49,711 nt of DNA from Acidobacteriota bacterium (GCA_019244045.1 JAFATF010000159.1:1-49711), one strand, 5' to 3'; shown: positions 17,410 through 28,000, counted from the stretch's first letter. A program made the numbers and translations. Notes: generated from the sequence alone by a model not told the origin.

Positions 17410-18606
17410 ATGGCGGCAAAGTCCAGCCTAAATCGCTCACTTCCAGGCATTATCGTTTCCTCTCGCGGTGCGTCACGCCTGCAGAGGGGACACAGCTGGG
17501 TCTATCGTTCCGACATCACCGGTGCAGAGCAAATCAGGCCCGGCTCGCTGGTCAGTGTTTCTGACGGGCACGGCAGGTTTCTGGGCACAGCCATGTACAG
17601 CAGCTCCTCCCAGATTGCCGTTCGTTTGCTTGCACCGGGGCCCATCAAGAACTTCCCCGATCTCGTGGCGGCCCGCGTGCGGCAGGCGATTGAATACCGC
17701 AAGCTGGTGGTTAATCATAGCGACGCTTATCGCGTGGTTTTCAGCGAGGCCGATTTCCTTCCCGGGCTGATCGTCGATCGCTACAACGATTTGCTCTCAA
17801 TCCAGATTCTCACCCAGGCAATGGACAGCGATCCTGCCCGCGCGGCAATTATTTCCGTATTGAGCGACGAGCTGAGTCCGGCGTCTATCACCGAGCGCGC
17901 CGACGCGCGGGTGCGTGCCCTCGAGCAGCTTGCTTCTCGTGACTCGGCCCTGGTGGCAGGCACGAAGAGCTCGACGGTTTTCACCATGAACGGAGTACGC
18001 TTCCATCATTCCGCCTTGGCCGGCCAGAAGACGGGAGCTTTTCTCGATCAGCGGGAAAACTACGCCGCGGCTGAGCAGTACGCACATGGCGATGCCCTCG
18101 ATGTATTCTGTTATCAGGGGGGATTCGCGCTTCATCTGGCGCGTCGCTGCAATCGTGTGACTGCGGTTGACAGCTCACGGCCAGCGCTCGAGACCGCCGA
18201 GAAAAATGCGACTTTGAATGGGCGCGAGGTGGAGTGGATCGAGGCCAACGCCTTCGATCTGTTGAAGGATTACGCCGCGGCTGGCCGGCAATATGACAGC
18301 ATCGTGCTCGATCCCCCCGCTTTTGCCAAGTCACAGAAGAACCTTCCGAGCGCATTCGCCGGCTATAAGGAGCTGAACCTACGTGCGCTCAAGATGCTGC
18401 GGCCCGGGGGCATTCTGGTGACCTGCTCCTGCTCGCAGCAGGTAAGCCAGATGGATTTCCTCGAGGTGATCTTGAGCGCTGCCATCGACCTGCGCATCAG
18501 GCCTCGCATCATAGAACTGCGGGGGCAGGCGAGGGATCATCCCATCCTGTTAGGCGTTCCCGAAACCAGATACTTGAAAGCGGTCATATGCCGTTTAAGT
18601 GACTGA
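17410..18606 (+). CDS. rlmI: class I SAM-dependent rRNA methyltransferase, RlmI-like
   Basis: Predicted 23S rRNA m5C methyltransferase. An N-terminal PUA domain (about residues 10-95, with HSWVYRSDI) is followed by the linker motif GQKTGAFLDQREN. The Rossmann SAM-binding domain has DVFCYQGGFALHLA. The catalytic-region LDPPAFAKS and CSCSQQV with its cysteines are intact. At 398 residues it is full length. No clear ribosome site is seen before ATG 17410. It lies 63 bp after the zinc-ribbon gene, in the same direction. RlmI is the best match, though RlmK/other COG1092 members are hard to separate. Confidence 0.9.
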   Translation: MAAKSSLNRSLPGIIVSSRGASRLQRGHSWVYRSDITGAEQIRPGSLVSVSDGHGRFLGTAMYSSSSQIAVRLLAPGPIKNFPDLVAARVRQAIEYRKLVVNHSDAYRVVFSEADFLPGLIVDRYNDLLSIQILTQAMDSDPARAAIISVLSDELSPASITERADARVRALEQLASRDSALVAGTKSSTVFTMNGVRFHHSALAGQKTGAFLDQRENYAAAEQYAHGDALDVFCYQGGFALHLARRCNRVTAVDSSRPALETAEKNATLNGREVEWIEANAFDLLKDYAAAGRQYDSIVLDPPAFAKSQKNLPSAFAGYKELNLRALKMLRPGGILVTCSCSQQVSQMDFLEVILSAAIDLRIRPRIIELRGQARDHPILLGVPETRYLKAVICRLSD

Positions 18607-18626
18607 ATAATAGGCACATAAATATG

Positions 18627-18655
18627 TTGACAATAACTCACTCAAATTTTATGAT
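18627..18655 (+). promoter_or_regulatory. sigma70 promoter of the hsp20 gene
   Basis: TTGACA (18627-18632) and TATGAT (18650-18655) are separated by exactly 17 bp, so -35 is perfect and -10 matches five of six. Initiation would be near 18662, giving a leader of about 67 nt. TCACTCA at 18638-18644, in the spacer, is complementary to TGAGTGA at 18682-18688, so an operator or leader fold is possible. No CIRCE element is present. Confidence 0.75.
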
Positions 18656-18702
18656 GCCCATATGCTAATTAGGTCATCCAATGAGTGACCGCTAAAATTA
18701 CA

Positions 18703-18715
18703 CCTTTATTGAAGG
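18703..18715 (+). promoter_or_regulatory. short hairpin masking the hsp20 ribosome site, thermometer candidate
   Basis: CCTT-TATTG-AAGG forms a 4-bp stem whose distal arm is the first half of the AAGGAGG ribosome site (18712-18718), 10 bp before the ATG. The stem is weak enough to melt with heat. Many small heat-shock genes use such RNA thermometers, but this one is a proposal from sequence only. Confidence 0.35.
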
Positions 18716-18728
18716 AGGAATTTCGATC

Positions 18729-19235
18729 ATGACAGTTCTGACTCGCTGGGATCCTTTCCGTGAGTTTGCCACTTTGCAGAATCAGATGAACCGCCTGTTC
18801 CAGGACAGCTTCGGGCAGCAGCCAGGTGGCCGGGAAGAAGCCTTGACCACCAGTGTGTTTGCTCCCGCAGTTGACGTATACGAGGACGAGCACACCATTA
18901 CCCTCAAGGTGGAAGTGCCGGGAATCGAAGAAAGGGAAATCGACATTCGCGTCGAAAACAATACTTTGGTCGTGCATGGCGAGCGCAAGCTTGAGAAGGA
19001 CGAGAAGGAAGAGAACTATCGCAGGATTGAGCGGCAGTACGGCAGCTTCACCCGCACCTTCACGCTGCCGAGCACCGTCGACGCAGAAAACATTCAGGCC
19101 GAGTACGACAAGGGCGTGCTGAAGATCCGTTTGGGCAAGAAAGCAGAAGCCAAACCCAAGCAGATCAAGGTCAATGTCGGGGCCCAGAAGACGATTGAAG
19201 GGGAAAAAGGAAAAGGAGCCACGAGAGCTGCCTAA
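18729..19235 (+). CDS. small heat-shock protein, Hsp20 family
   Basis: ATP-independent holdase chaperone that binds unfolding proteins and hands them to DnaK/ClpB. The alpha-crystallin domain spans about residues 42-140, with VDVYEDEHTI at its start and the GVLKIRL signature near its end. An IKV tripeptide in the tail fits the IxI/V oligomer contact. The N-terminal MTVLTRWDPF is typical. At 168 residues it is slightly long owing to a Lys/Gly-rich tail. It has a strong promoter and AAGGAGGA ribosome site, two hairpins follow it, and clpB lies 216 bp downstream, grouping the disaggregation system. Confidence 0.96.
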   Translation: MTVLTRWDPFREFATLQNQMNRLFQDSFGQQPGGREEALTTSVFAPAVDVYEDEHTITLKVEVPGIEEREIDIRVENNTLVVHGERKLEKDEKEENYRRIERQYGSFTRTFTLPSTVDAENIQAEYDKGVLKIRLGKKAEAKPKQIKVNVGAQKTIEGEKGKGATRAA

Positions 19236-19249
19236 GAGCAGTTCAAATG

Positions 19250-19271
19250 CGACGGTCGCCCCCGACCGTCG
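19250..19271 (+). terminator. perfect hairpin after hsp20
   Basis: CGACGGTCG and CGACCGTCG form a 9-bp perfect stem with a CCCC loop, 15 bp after the hsp20 stop. No T run follows directly. It may act with the next hairpin as an mRNA 3' end or stabiliser. Confidence 0.55.
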
Positions 19272-19281
19272 AGGCTTCATC

Positions 19282-19313
19282 GGGAGACGGCCTGGCTGTC
19301 TCCCCTTTTCCTT
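19282..19313 (+). terminator. rho-independent-like terminator after hsp20
   Basis: GGGAGAC (19282-19288) and GTCTCCC (19298-19304) form a 7-bp stem with a 9-nt loop, followed by a pyrimidine stretch with CTTTTC. It makes clpB likely to have its own promoter, which I could not find in 19314-19451. Confidence 0.55.
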
Positions 19314-19451
19314 TCAGTTTAAGCTTCACGCGCAGGCACTGCCCCTGACCAGTTCCGCAATGCGCCCCTGTTGCGGCCTAAGTGATTTTCAACCAAGCTC
19401 GGGGGCGGCTGAGGCCCAAACCTAGCAGGATCGTGAGAGGAGTCAAGATCT

Positions 19452-22094
19452 ATGCCCATTCGCTGGGATAAATTCACAGTCAAGGCACAGGAGGCGGTAC
19501 AGCGCGCCAGTCAGCTGGCGGCCGAAAACGGAAATCCTCAGATGCTGCCCTTACATCTGCTTTCAGCCCTTATTCAGGATGAGGAAGGCATTGTGGCTCC
19601 AATTCTCGAGAAGATCGGCATCGCACCCCAAGCTGTCCTCGGCGACGCCGGGGAGGATATCAGCCGGTTGCCTAAGGTGTCCGGCGCGGCCGCGCAACCC
19701 AGCATATCGCAGGCGCTTAACGAGGTCCTCGAGGGGGCGTTTAAGGAAGCTGACACTTTCAAAGACGAATACGTCTCGACCGAGCACCTGCTGCTGGCCA
19801 TCACGCACCTGAAGCGCGATCGCGCCCAGGAAGTTCTCGCCCGCCATGGTGCCAGCAGTGAGGCGATCCTGCGCGCCCTTACTGCGGTTCGTGGTTCGCA
19901 AAAAGTGACTGACCAGAACCCCGAGGCCAAATACCAGGCTTTGCAACGTTATGCCAAGGACCTGACCGAGCTTGCCCGCCGTGGCAAGCTCGATCCGGTC
20001 ATCGGGCGTGACGAAGAGATTCGGCGCCTGGTGCAGGTACTTTCACGACGAACCAAAAACAATCCCGTGCTGATTGGCGAGCCCGGAGTAGGCAAGACCG
20101 CGATTGTGGAAGGACTGGCACAGCGTATCGTCTCCGGAGATGTCCCGGAAATACTTCGCAATAAGCGGGTTGTCGCCCTCGATCTCGGCTCCATGCTGGC
20201 GGGAGCTAAGTATCGCGGTGAGTTCGAAGATCGCCTCAAAGCGGTGCTCAAGGAGATCGAGGACTCACAGGGGCAGATTGTCCTTTTCATTGACGAGCTG
20301 CACACGTTGGTGGGCGCCGGTGCGGCGGAGGGTGCCATCGACGCTTCCAACATGCTTAAGCCGGCCTTGGCACGCGGCGAGCTGCGCGCTATCGGCGCGA
20401 CTACGCTCAACGAGTATCGCAAGCACATCGAGAAGGATGCCGCGCTCGAACGCCGTTTCCAGCCTGTCTACGTGGGCGAGCCCTCGGTAGAAGACACCGT
20501 TGCTATTCTTCGTGGTCTGAAACAGCGTTATGAAGTGCATCACGGGGTACGCATCAAGGATTCGGCCATTGTGGCCGCCGCCAGCTTGTCGCACCGTTAC
20601 ATCAGCGATCGATTCTTGCCCGACAAGGCGATCGACTTGATTGACGAGGCGGCGGCCTCCCTGCGCATTCAGATCGACTCAATGCCCACGGAAATCGATC
20701 AGTTGGGCCGCCGCGCCACGCAGTTGGAAATCGAAAAGCAGGCGCTAAAAAAAGAAGATGACGCCAATTCCCGCGAGCGACTGGGCCAGATCGAAAGGGA
20801 ACTGGCCGAGGTGCGGGAGAAATCAACCGCTTTGAAGGCGGTCTGGCAGAAGGAGAAAGACGTAATCGCCCGCACCCGCGAAGTCAAAGAAAGAATCGAG
20901 CAGCTTCACATTGAAGAGCAGACGGAGGAGCGCCGCGGCAATCTCGAACGGGTGGCCACCATCCGCTACCGTGATATCCCGCAGGCCGAAGCTGAGCTTA
21001 AAAAGCTGACCGCCCAAATCGATGGCCCCGGCTCGCGCATGCTGAAGGAAGAAGTCGATGAAGAAGACGTCGCTCGCATTGTCTCCAAGTGGACCGGGAT
21101 TCCGGTGTCGAAGATGCTCGAGGGCGAAATCGAAAAGCTGATCAATATGGAAGATCGTCTGCGCCAGAGGGTGGTCGGCCAGGACGGAGCTCTCGAGCGC
21201 GTGGCCAATGCTATCCGGCGGGCGCGGGCAGGCCTGGGAGATCCTAAGCGCCCCATCGGGTCATTTATTTTCCTGGGCCCGACCGGGGTTGGCAAAACCG
21301 AGCTGGCACGCGCCCTGGCCGAATTCCTTTTCGACGACGAACATGCTCTGGTCCGCATCGATATGTCCGAATACATGGAGCGGCATGCGGTAGCGCGCCT
21401 GATCGGCGCGCCTCCAGGATACGTCGGCTACGAAGAGGGGGGCCAACTCACCGAGCAGATTCGCCGCCGGCCCTATGCCGTGATTCTCTTCGACGAAATC
21501 GAAAAGGCGCACCAGGATGTCTTCAATATCCTGCTGCAGATCATGGATGACGGGCGGCTCACCGATGGACAGGGGCGCACGGTAGACTTCCGCAACACGG
21601 TTATCATCATGACCTCCAATATTGGATCGACCTACCTGCAGGCGCAAAGCATGCGCACCGCCGATGATTTCGCCCGCGCCAGCGAATTGGTCATGGAGGC
21701 CCTACATGGTCACTTCAAACCGGAGTTCCTGAACCGGGTCGACGACATCATCGTGTTCCAGCCACTCGGCAAGGAGCAGCTGGCGAAAATCGTTGATTTA
21801 CAGCTTGAACATCTGCGACGGCTCCTCTCTGAGCGCAAGATTTCGATCGAGTTAACCGATCGAGCCAAGGAGCTGCTGTTCACCGAAGGCTACGACCCCA
21901 ATTTCGGGGCTCGACCTCTGCGCCGTGCGATCCAGAAGCTGGTCCAGGATCCATTGGCGCTGAAGATTCTCGATGGTGAGGTCCTGCACGGCGATCATGT
22001 AATGGCCGACGCCGACAGCAAGACGAACAGGATGGTTTTCCAAGTCAGCCAACGGGTTGGCCAGAAAGAGCCGGCGCGAAGCCGCCGCCCCTGA
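19452..22094 (+). CDS. clpB: ATP-dependent disaggregase ClpB
   Basis: Hexameric AAA+ chaperone that pulls proteins out of aggregates together with DnaK. The N domain (residues about 3-145) has paired Clp repeats. NBD1 has Walker A GEPGVGKT (209-216) and Walker B LFIDELH. The long coiled-coil M domain (about 405-530) distinguishes ClpB from ClpA and ClpC. NBD2 has Walker A GPTGVGKT (609-616) and the pore loop GYVGYEEGG. At 880 residues it is full length. The ribosome site GAGAGGAG lies 10 bp before the ATG. Being next to hsp20 fits a common heat-stress role. Confidence 0.97.
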   Translation: MPIRWDKFTVKAQEAVQRASQLAAENGNPQMLPLHLLSALIQDEEGIVAPILEKIGIAPQAVLGDAGEDISRLPKVSGAAAQPSISQALNEVLEGAFKEADTFKDEYVSTEHLLLAITHLKRDRAQEVLARHGASSEAILRALTAVRGSQKVTDQNPEAKYQALQRYAKDLTELARRGKLDPVIGRDEEIRRLVQVLSRRTKNNPVLIGEPGVGKTAIVEGLAQRIVSGDVPEILRNKRVVALDLGSMLAGAKYRGEFEDRLKAVLKEIEDSQGQIVLFIDELHTLVGAGAAEGAIDASNMLKPALARGELRAIGATTLNEYRKHIEKDAALERRFQPVYVGEPSVEDTVAILRGLKQRYEVHHGVRIKDSAIVAAASLSHRYISDRFLPDKAIDLIDEAAASLRIQIDSMPTEIDQLGRRATQLEIEKQALKKEDDANSRERLGQIERELAEVREKSTALKAVWQKEKDVIARTREVKERIEQLHIEEQTEERRGNLERVATIRYRDIPQAEAELKKLTAQIDGPGSRMLKEEVDEEDVARIVSKWTGIPVSKMLEGEIEKLINMEDRLRQRVVGQDGALERVANAIRRARAGLGDPKRPIGSFIFLGPTGVGKTELARALAEFLFDDEHALVRIDMSEYMERHAVARLIGAPPGYVGYEEGGQLTEQIRRRPYAVILFDEIEKAHQDVFNILLQIMDDGRLTDGQGRTVDFRNTVIIMTSNIGSTYLQAQSMRTADDFARASELVMEALHGHFKPEFLNRVDDIIVFQPLGKEQLAKIVDLQLEHLRRLLSERKISIELTDRAKELLFTEGYDPNFGARPLRRAIQKLVQDPLALKILDGEVLHGDHVMADADSKTNRMVFQVSQRVGQKEPARSRRP

Positions 22095-22176
22095 CCTGAT
22101 TAGGGTCTGGTTTCAGGCCCCCACCCGCGGAATGGCCCGAATGGCCGACGCGAGCAGCGGAAAAGGGGCGAGACCG

Positions 22177-23091
22177 TTAGCTAGCGGGAACGGGCGAGCA
22201 ATGCCTCTTGGCTTGTGGCACATCCTTTTCGAGGGTCGTCGGCTCCCATAAGGAATGGTCTTTCAAAATGCGCGAGACCAGGGCAGTGTGCATGGCGTGG
22301 CCGGCGCGATCGGCCACTACTTTACCAAGAATGCGGCGCCCAATCAGCGCCAGGTCGCCAATCAGGTCCAGAATCTTGTGCCGCACGAATTCATCGTCGA
22401 AGCGCAGGGGGGGATTCTCCAGGCCGTCTTCGGTCAGCACGATGCAGTTTTCCCGCGACGCACCGCGAATTAGTCCCATGTTGCGCATCGCCTGCTCGTC
22501 CTGGCGCGAGCCAAAGGTGCGGGCGCCTGCGATTTGCCGCAAATAATGGCCGTTGCCGAGCTCCGCGGCAAACGTTTCTTCCCCAATCAGAGGGTGAGGG
22601 AAGTTGATGCGGTAAGAGACCCGATAGCGCTCTGCGGGGTAGACGGCGATGAATTTCCCGCCTTCCCTGAGCTCGAGTTTGCGGCGAATCCGTAGATACG
22701 TCCGCGGCCGGCTCTGTTTGCGGATGCCCGCCTCGAGAATCATCTCCACAAAGGGCCGCGCGCTTCCGTCAAGAATCGGCAGCTCAAGGTTGTCCAATTC
22801 CACGATAGCATTGTCGATGCCGGTGCCTACGAAGGCGGATAACAAGTGTTCGGTGGTTGAGATCAGAACGCCTTTCTTCATCAAACTGGTGGCGTAACTG
22901 ACGCGCGCCACGTTGTGACTATTGGCTTCGATTTCAAATCCATCAAGATCAGTACGGCGAAAGACAATGCCCACTCCGGGTGAGGCAGGAAGGATGCGAA
23001 GATGTACGGGAGCCCCGCTGTGGAGGCCGACTCCTTCGCAGGACGCGGCCGTGCGCAGGGTTTGCTCCTGTATCAAGTAACCTGGGATCAT
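22177..23091 (-). CDS. lpxC: UDP-3-O-acyl-N-acetylglucosamine deacetylase
   Basis: Zinc-dependent deacetylase, the first committed step of lipid A synthesis. GVGLHSG near the N-terminus, the zinc histidine in STTEHLLSAF, the RHKILDLIGDLAL segment with zinc His and Asp, and AGHAMH with the catalytic His are all present. The start is uncertain: ATG 23091 has AGGAG touching it, while a TTG five codons in begins at LIQEQTL where most family members start. The protein of about 304 residues is normal. The reductase and LolA-like genes lie upstream in the same direction. Confidence 0.95.
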   Translation of the reverse strand: MIPGYLIQEQTLRTAASCEGVGLHSGAPVHLRILPASPGVGIVFRRTDLDGFEIEANSHNVARVSYATSLMKKGVLISTTEHLLSAFVGTGIDNAIVELDNLELPILDGSARPFVEMILEAGIRKQSRPRTYLRIRRKLELREGGKFIAVYPAERYRVSYRINFPHPLIGEETFAAELGNGHYLRQIAGARTFGSRQDEQAMRNMGLIRGASRENCIVLTEDGLENPPLRFDDEFVRHKILDLIGDLALIGRRILGKVVADRAGHAMHTALVSRILKDHSLWEPTTLEKDVPQAKRHCSPVPAS

Positions 23092-23205
23092 CTCCTGTAA
23101 GCAAAAGATTACAAGCGAGTTGACAAGGTTGTCTGTGTCAAATCTGCCACAATCCGTGGCCAGGAGGCGACGAGAGCGCAAGCCAGAGATTCGGCTAACT
23201 CAACA

Positions 23206-23229
23206 GGCGCCGGCCCGGGCGCCGGCCCG
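23206..23229. repeat. two perfect 12-bp GC-only tandem copies
   Basis: GGCGCCGGCCCG occurs twice in direct succession between the LolA-like gene and lpxC. Each unit contains GGCGCC and GCCGGC palindromes, so the RNA can fold in several ways. It could slow transcription or terminate it weakly; no T run is present. Confidence 0.6.
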
Positions 23230-23269
23230 AGCAAGGCAGTTTTGGTGAAATCCCTCTCGCCGCGGGGCC

Positions 23270-24118
23270 TCACTTCTTCTTTCCCGACGGCCTTCCCGGC
23301 TCGTAGGTGATCGAGGCTTCGAACAGCGAATCGCTCAAACCGGTGTTGAAGCTCACTGAGTTCAAGAAACGTTGGTTGCTCATATCTCCATTTAAAAAGC
23401 GGGTGATGCTGAATGGCGTCTGGATTCCACTGACCGGGCGATAGTTGTCATAGACTTCGTCCTCGGTGTTGCGCAGCTTGTCCATAGGATCTCGCCAGGA
23501 AAAACTCTTCTTGAGCGGCAGATGCGTGCCGGCATCCAGATACAGGGTCACCGAATCGTCCTGGCGCATGATCGTGACTTGCTCGGCCGGCTTCTCGGCG
23601 GCTACTGCGGGGCCGTCGTAAAAAAATGCGACGCTCGGATCGGTGAGCCACTTGCGCAAAACCCATTCGAGCGAGTGCGCCCGGCGGCGCAGCGAGTCGG
23701 CAAGCACCTTCGGATCTTGCGACGTGGTCCCCTTATAGGTGATTTCGTATCCCTTGTCCGCGTTGATGACGTAGGCGACATCGCGCTGCTTGGTAAGTTC
23801 GACGCGTTCTTTATCGGGGAACTTGTAAAAACGCCAGAACAAAATTCCGGCGCTATTCGGTTGCCCATGATGGAAGCTATAGGTTCGCCCCTGCTGGGTC
23901 ATGTCTTGACTATCGAGGTACGCTCGTCCCCCGAGCGCTTGAATGGCCTGCTCCAGCAACCGTTTGGCTTTGCCTGCATTCTCCTGATCCGCGGGAACAT
24001 TCGCGGCGGCTTGCCCCGCAGGCGCGACAGAAGGCGCGCTGCTCTCCGGGGGCTTAGACGCTTGCCCGAGGGCCAAAGTGGAAAGCAGCAGAACAGTCAT
24101 TCGAATCTTTAAAACCAT
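23270..24118 (-). CDS. secreted protein resembling outer-membrane lipoprotein-sorting (LolA-like) proteins
   Basis: A signal peptide (residues about 1-18, ending ALG before QAS) precedes an Ala/Pro-rich linker. From about residue 48 the pattern is a helix followed by many beta strands, including QALGGRAYLDSQDMTQQGRT, YEITYKGT, LYLDAGTHLPLKKSFSW and YDNYRPVSGIQTPFSITRFLNG. This is the layout of LolA/LppX-fold proteins, of which Acidobacteriota carry many copies. Lipid or lipoprotein carriage in the periplasm is inferred from fold resemblance. It starts 10 bp after the reductase gene, so the two share a transcript. Confidence 0.7.
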   Translation of the reverse strand: MVLKIRMTVLLLSTLALGQASKPPESSAPSVAPAGQAAANVPADQENAGKAKRLLEQAIQALGGRAYLDSQDMTQQGRTYSFHHGQPNSAGILFWRFYKFPDKERVELTKQRDVAYVINADKGYEITYKGTTSQDPKVLADSLRRRAHSLEWVLRKWLTDPSVAFFYDGPAVAAEKPAEQVTIMRQDDSVTLYLDAGTHLPLKKSFSWRDPMDKLRNTEDEVYDNYRPVSGIQTPFSITRFLNGDMSNQRFLNSVSFNTGLSDSLFEASITYEPGRPSGKKK

Positions 24119-24128
24119 CAGCAGCCCT

Positions 24129-24911
24129 TCATCCCGCCAGTACCGCCCCGCCGTTCACGTTGAGTACTTCCCCGCTGATGAATCCTGCCAGCGGAGTGCA
24201 GAGAAACAGAATGGGGCCGGCGATCTCTTCTGGTTTTCCTACTCGCCCCAGCGGAATAGTGGCCAGGATGGCCTCGCGGGTGCCTGCCTGGTTCAGTGCG
24301 GGGCGTGACATGTCCGTGTCCACCCATCCGGGCGCTACACAGTTGACGTATATGCCGTCTCGAATCAATTCGCTCGACAGGCTTTTGGTCAGGCTGATGA
24401 GCGCGCCCTTGGTGGCGGAGTAGTCCGCGTGGAAAGCCTCCCCACGCTGGCCCGAGGTCGAGCTGATCAAAACAATATGCCCCCGCGTTGCGCCATTCGT
24501 GGCCTGCTGCTTCATGCGCGCCGCCGTATGCCTTACCAAAGCAAAGACCGAATCGAGGTTAACTGCCATCGTGCGCCGCCACTGCTCGTCGGACATGTTG
24601 CGAATTTCGACATCTTCCGCCGGCCAAATCCCATGATTAGCTACCAGAATGTCGAGCCGCCCATGGCGCGCTACGGTCCGATCCACCAGGCTTTGGGCGG
24701 TTGCGGTCCCGGTCAGGTCACACTCGACCGCCGTGCAGCTGTCTTCCCCGCACTCGTTGACCAGCTGGGCTGCCGCCTTTTCCTGTTTTTGGTAATTGAA
24801 TACTACCTTGGCACCAGCCAAGGAGAACATGCGAACCGTGGCCCGGCCAATGCCGCGCGACCCGCCGGTGACAAGAGCCACCTTATTCGATAATGAGAGA
24901 ACTAACCCCAT
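24129..24911 (-). CDS. short-chain dehydrogenase/reductase, FabG-like
   Basis: Cytosolic NAD(P)-dependent oxidoreductase of the classical SDR type. The cofactor motif TGGSRGIG is at residues 15-22 and VANHG is the NAG-equivalent. The catalytic residues are Ser150/151, Tyr164 and Lys168 (Y-SAT-K). The C-terminal PGWVDTDM and FISGEVLNVNGG complete the family. Arg19 in the cofactor loop favours NADPH. At 260 residues it fits 3-oxoacyl-ACP reductase, but substrate cannot be read from sequence. ATG 24911 opens the conserved region and has GGAAA upstream; an earlier start would add 12 residues. Confidence 0.9.
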   Translation of the reverse strand: MGLVLSLSNKVALVTGGSRGIGRATVRMFSLAGAKVVFNYQKQEKAAAQLVNECGEDSCTAVECDLTGTATAQSLVDRTVARHGRLDILVANHGIWPAEDVEIRNMSDEQWRRTMAVNLDSVFALVRHTAARMKQQATNGATRGHIVLISSTSGQRGEAFHADYSATKGALISLTKSLSSELIRDGIYVNCVAPGWVDTDMSRPALNQAGTREAILATIPLGRVGKPEEIAGPILFLCTPLAGFISGEVLNVNGGAVLAG

Positions 24912-25061
24912 TGCGCATAGTTTCCAGTTTCTGCTTGCCAGACGCAAGCCGAGTCGCCCTGGCCAATCATTTTGGCCTTCGATTCCGGCCTGAACATTGG
25001 CGGCCGGCAGCGCCAGCCGAAGACGAGAGAGCCAAGACGAGAAAATCGCCAGCGCGGGAAA

Positions 25062-28000
25062 CTACCTTGCTGTTTTCTCGGTTTTCAGTTGGCGGATCAG
25101 AAGGCGGACCAACATGCCATCGTAGTGGATACCGCTCAAGCGCTCCAGTTCCGCCAGCGCCTGGTCGCTCGACTTGGCGGAGGCGAAAGCGCGCTCGCTG
25201 GTCATATTCACGAAGGCGTCTGCCAAGCTCAGAATGCGTGCCCACAACGGGATCTGCTCGCCGCGTAAGCCGCCGGGATAGCCCGACCCATCGAGCGATT
25301 CGTGATGATGCTCGATAGCCTTGCGCATGCGCTCACTTCCCGGCAGGGTGGCGATGATTTCCGCGCCCATGCGCGCATGCACCTTGGTCAAATAAAACTC
25401 GTCATCGGTGAGCGGAGCGGGTTTGTTGAGAATGCGCTCCGGAACAAACAATTTCCCGAGATCGTGCACTCGCGCAGCATAGACCAAATCGGTCAACTCT
25501 TCCGGGGGCATGCCCAAGGCCCGCCCTAAGATATCGGTATAGCGCGCCACCAGGTCGCCATGCCCCGCCGACTGCACTTCGCGGCTCTCGGCGGCGCGGC
25601 TGAGCGCTTCGATGGCCTCGCGCAGGACCTGGACGTTGCTGTTTTCACCCCCGGAAAACTTTTGCAGGCTAAAAATCAGTTCCTCCAGGTGCTCCGGGCC
25701 GGTATGTTCGCGTTGCAGGAAGCCTTCGATGTATCCGGAGATCAGCTGCCGCTGCACCGCCGCACTCTCTCCATCATCGTAGTCTTCCGCGGTCGACACG
25801 CGATTGCCGCCTTCGCGCTTGGAAACGTACATTCCGGCATCGGCCACCCGGATAATGTCTTCGACCGAAAAGCCATGCACCGGGAAACTGGCCACGCCGA
25901 AGCTTCCGGTGATCTTGTGCTCGGCCAACATGGGATCGGTCGCCACCCAGAGCCGTAAGCGCTCGGCGAGGATCTGGGCTTGCTCGATCCCGGTCTCCGG
26001 CATGAGGATGATGAATTCATCGCCTCCGTATCGGGCCACTACGTTCGATTGCCGGCATTTCTGCTCGAGCAGTCGCCCCACCCGCGCCAGCACCAGATCC
26101 CCCTCCAAATGACCCTGGCTGTCGTTGACCTCTTTGAATTTGTCCAGGTCGATGAGCACCACCGAGAACGGCCGGCCCGAGCGCGAGGCGCGCTTCCATT
26201 CCGAGGTCAATGCCTCCCAGAAGAAGCGGCGCGTCTTAATACCGGTCAAGCCGTCGGTAATCGATTGCTGTTGCAGTTTTTGAAATACGAAGGAGTTGTG
26301 CAAGGCCGTAGCCAGCAGGTCGGCCAGGGTATTAAGAATCAGGACATCCTGGGGCGCAAAGGCATTTTCGCGATGGCTCTCGACATTGAGAACTCCCAGT
26401 AAAGTCTCGCTATAGCTGATCGGAATGCACAGCACAGCGCGCGATTCAGGAAGTACCCCCAGCAGGTGTCCGTCGCCCGCATTCTGCACCAGCGCGGTCT
26501 CCGACGTACGCGCCACCCGCCCGACGATGCCGACGCCCAGCGGAATGCGTCTGCCCAACGCCTGTCTGGTGGCGCCGGCTTCTGCCTTGATCTCGATTTC
26601 CTTGGTGATATAGTCCAGAATGCCGATGCCAATGTGATCGAAATGGAAATTTTTCTGGATCTCGGCCACAATTTCCGCCAGCATCTGCTCCGCATCTTCG
26701 CTGGAAATCGCCGTCTTCGAGATGTTATTGAGAAAGGCAAACTGCCGTGAACGCCGCTGCTCCTCGGCGAAAAGGCGGGCGTTTTCGACCGCCACGGAAA
26801 CCTGGCCTGCCGCCGTCTGCAGAACGTCAAGATCACGTTGCTCAAAAGCGTACTCGCGTTCGACGCTTAAGGCCACCATCACGCCGGCGGGCTTGCCGGC
26901 CAAGAGGATAGGGGCACCGCAAAAACATTTCGCGGGAGTCGAGGGCACGCTGAGTCCCAGCCGTTCACGCGTCTTTTCCATATCAGAACGGATCAGAAGC
27001 GGCTGGCCCGTGCGGATGATGTATTCGGTCAGCTCGTTGGCTACCTTGCGCGCCCGCTTGGGCTTGATTTCTCCATTCTCGACTTCGAGCTCGAACTGGA
27101 TTTCGTCGCCCTGCTGGAAGGTGATATAAAAATTGCTGGTATCGAAAATCTGCCCAAGCTCTTTCTGCACGGTGCGCAGGATCTCGTCCTGATCGAGACG
27201 TGAGCTGATGGCTTGGCCAATTTCCGTAAGCAGCTCGTACTCTTTCGTACGCCGCTGCGCATCATGCATGACCACGTAGTTCTCCAGCGTCAAGCCTATC
27301 TGCAGCGCCAGTCCGATCAGCAAACGCAGATTGGACGAGCCGAACATGCGCCGTTCTGCATGCGGAAATAAAATAACCCCGAAATTGTGCTCACGGGTTT
27401 GCAAGCTGACGGCTGTCAGGTGGCGGATGCGCTCCTCGTCGAGCAGCTTCTTGAATTGCTCGAAACGCTCACCCGCAAATGCCGGCAGCGGCTCGGTCAA
27501 TTCCGACAATTCGCGAAAGGCGAAGAAACCGCCGCGACGGTAGGCCAGTTCCGAGATGAATTCGCCGGCCCCCTGGTTTTCCAGCCTATCCAACAACTCG
27601 GGAGAAAAACCCCGCTGAACCGAGGGCAGAACCGAGCGCCACTGCTGCGAGATATACAGAATGGCCCGCCGCTTGGGCAGAGGTGCGACCAGGCGCTCGA
27701 GGATGCTGGCCATGCTGGGCACCAGTTCTCTGGCATCATGCACGCGGGTGGGATCCACTCCCAAGGTGGAAAAGGCCAGCGCATTCTCCTGGACGGCATT
27801 GCGCTCGTTCTCAAACAGCACCATCACCATGGCAATGCCTAGCAGCATCTGCGGAATGGGGCCGAGAAGATGTCCACCGAATACGTCGAACAGCGAGTTG
27901 CGAAACTGTGCAGCTCCCATCAACACGGCCCACAGGGCAAGAGCAATGGCGAGCAGATTGAAGGCCAGCGAACCTTTCTGGTGGGCGTAGTGATAGAAGC

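Noticed and set aside
23120-23141. TTGACA/TGTCAA dyad upstream of lpxC as a promoter
   Set aside because: No -10 at the right spacing on either strand; it may be an operator, but the arms are short and support is poor.
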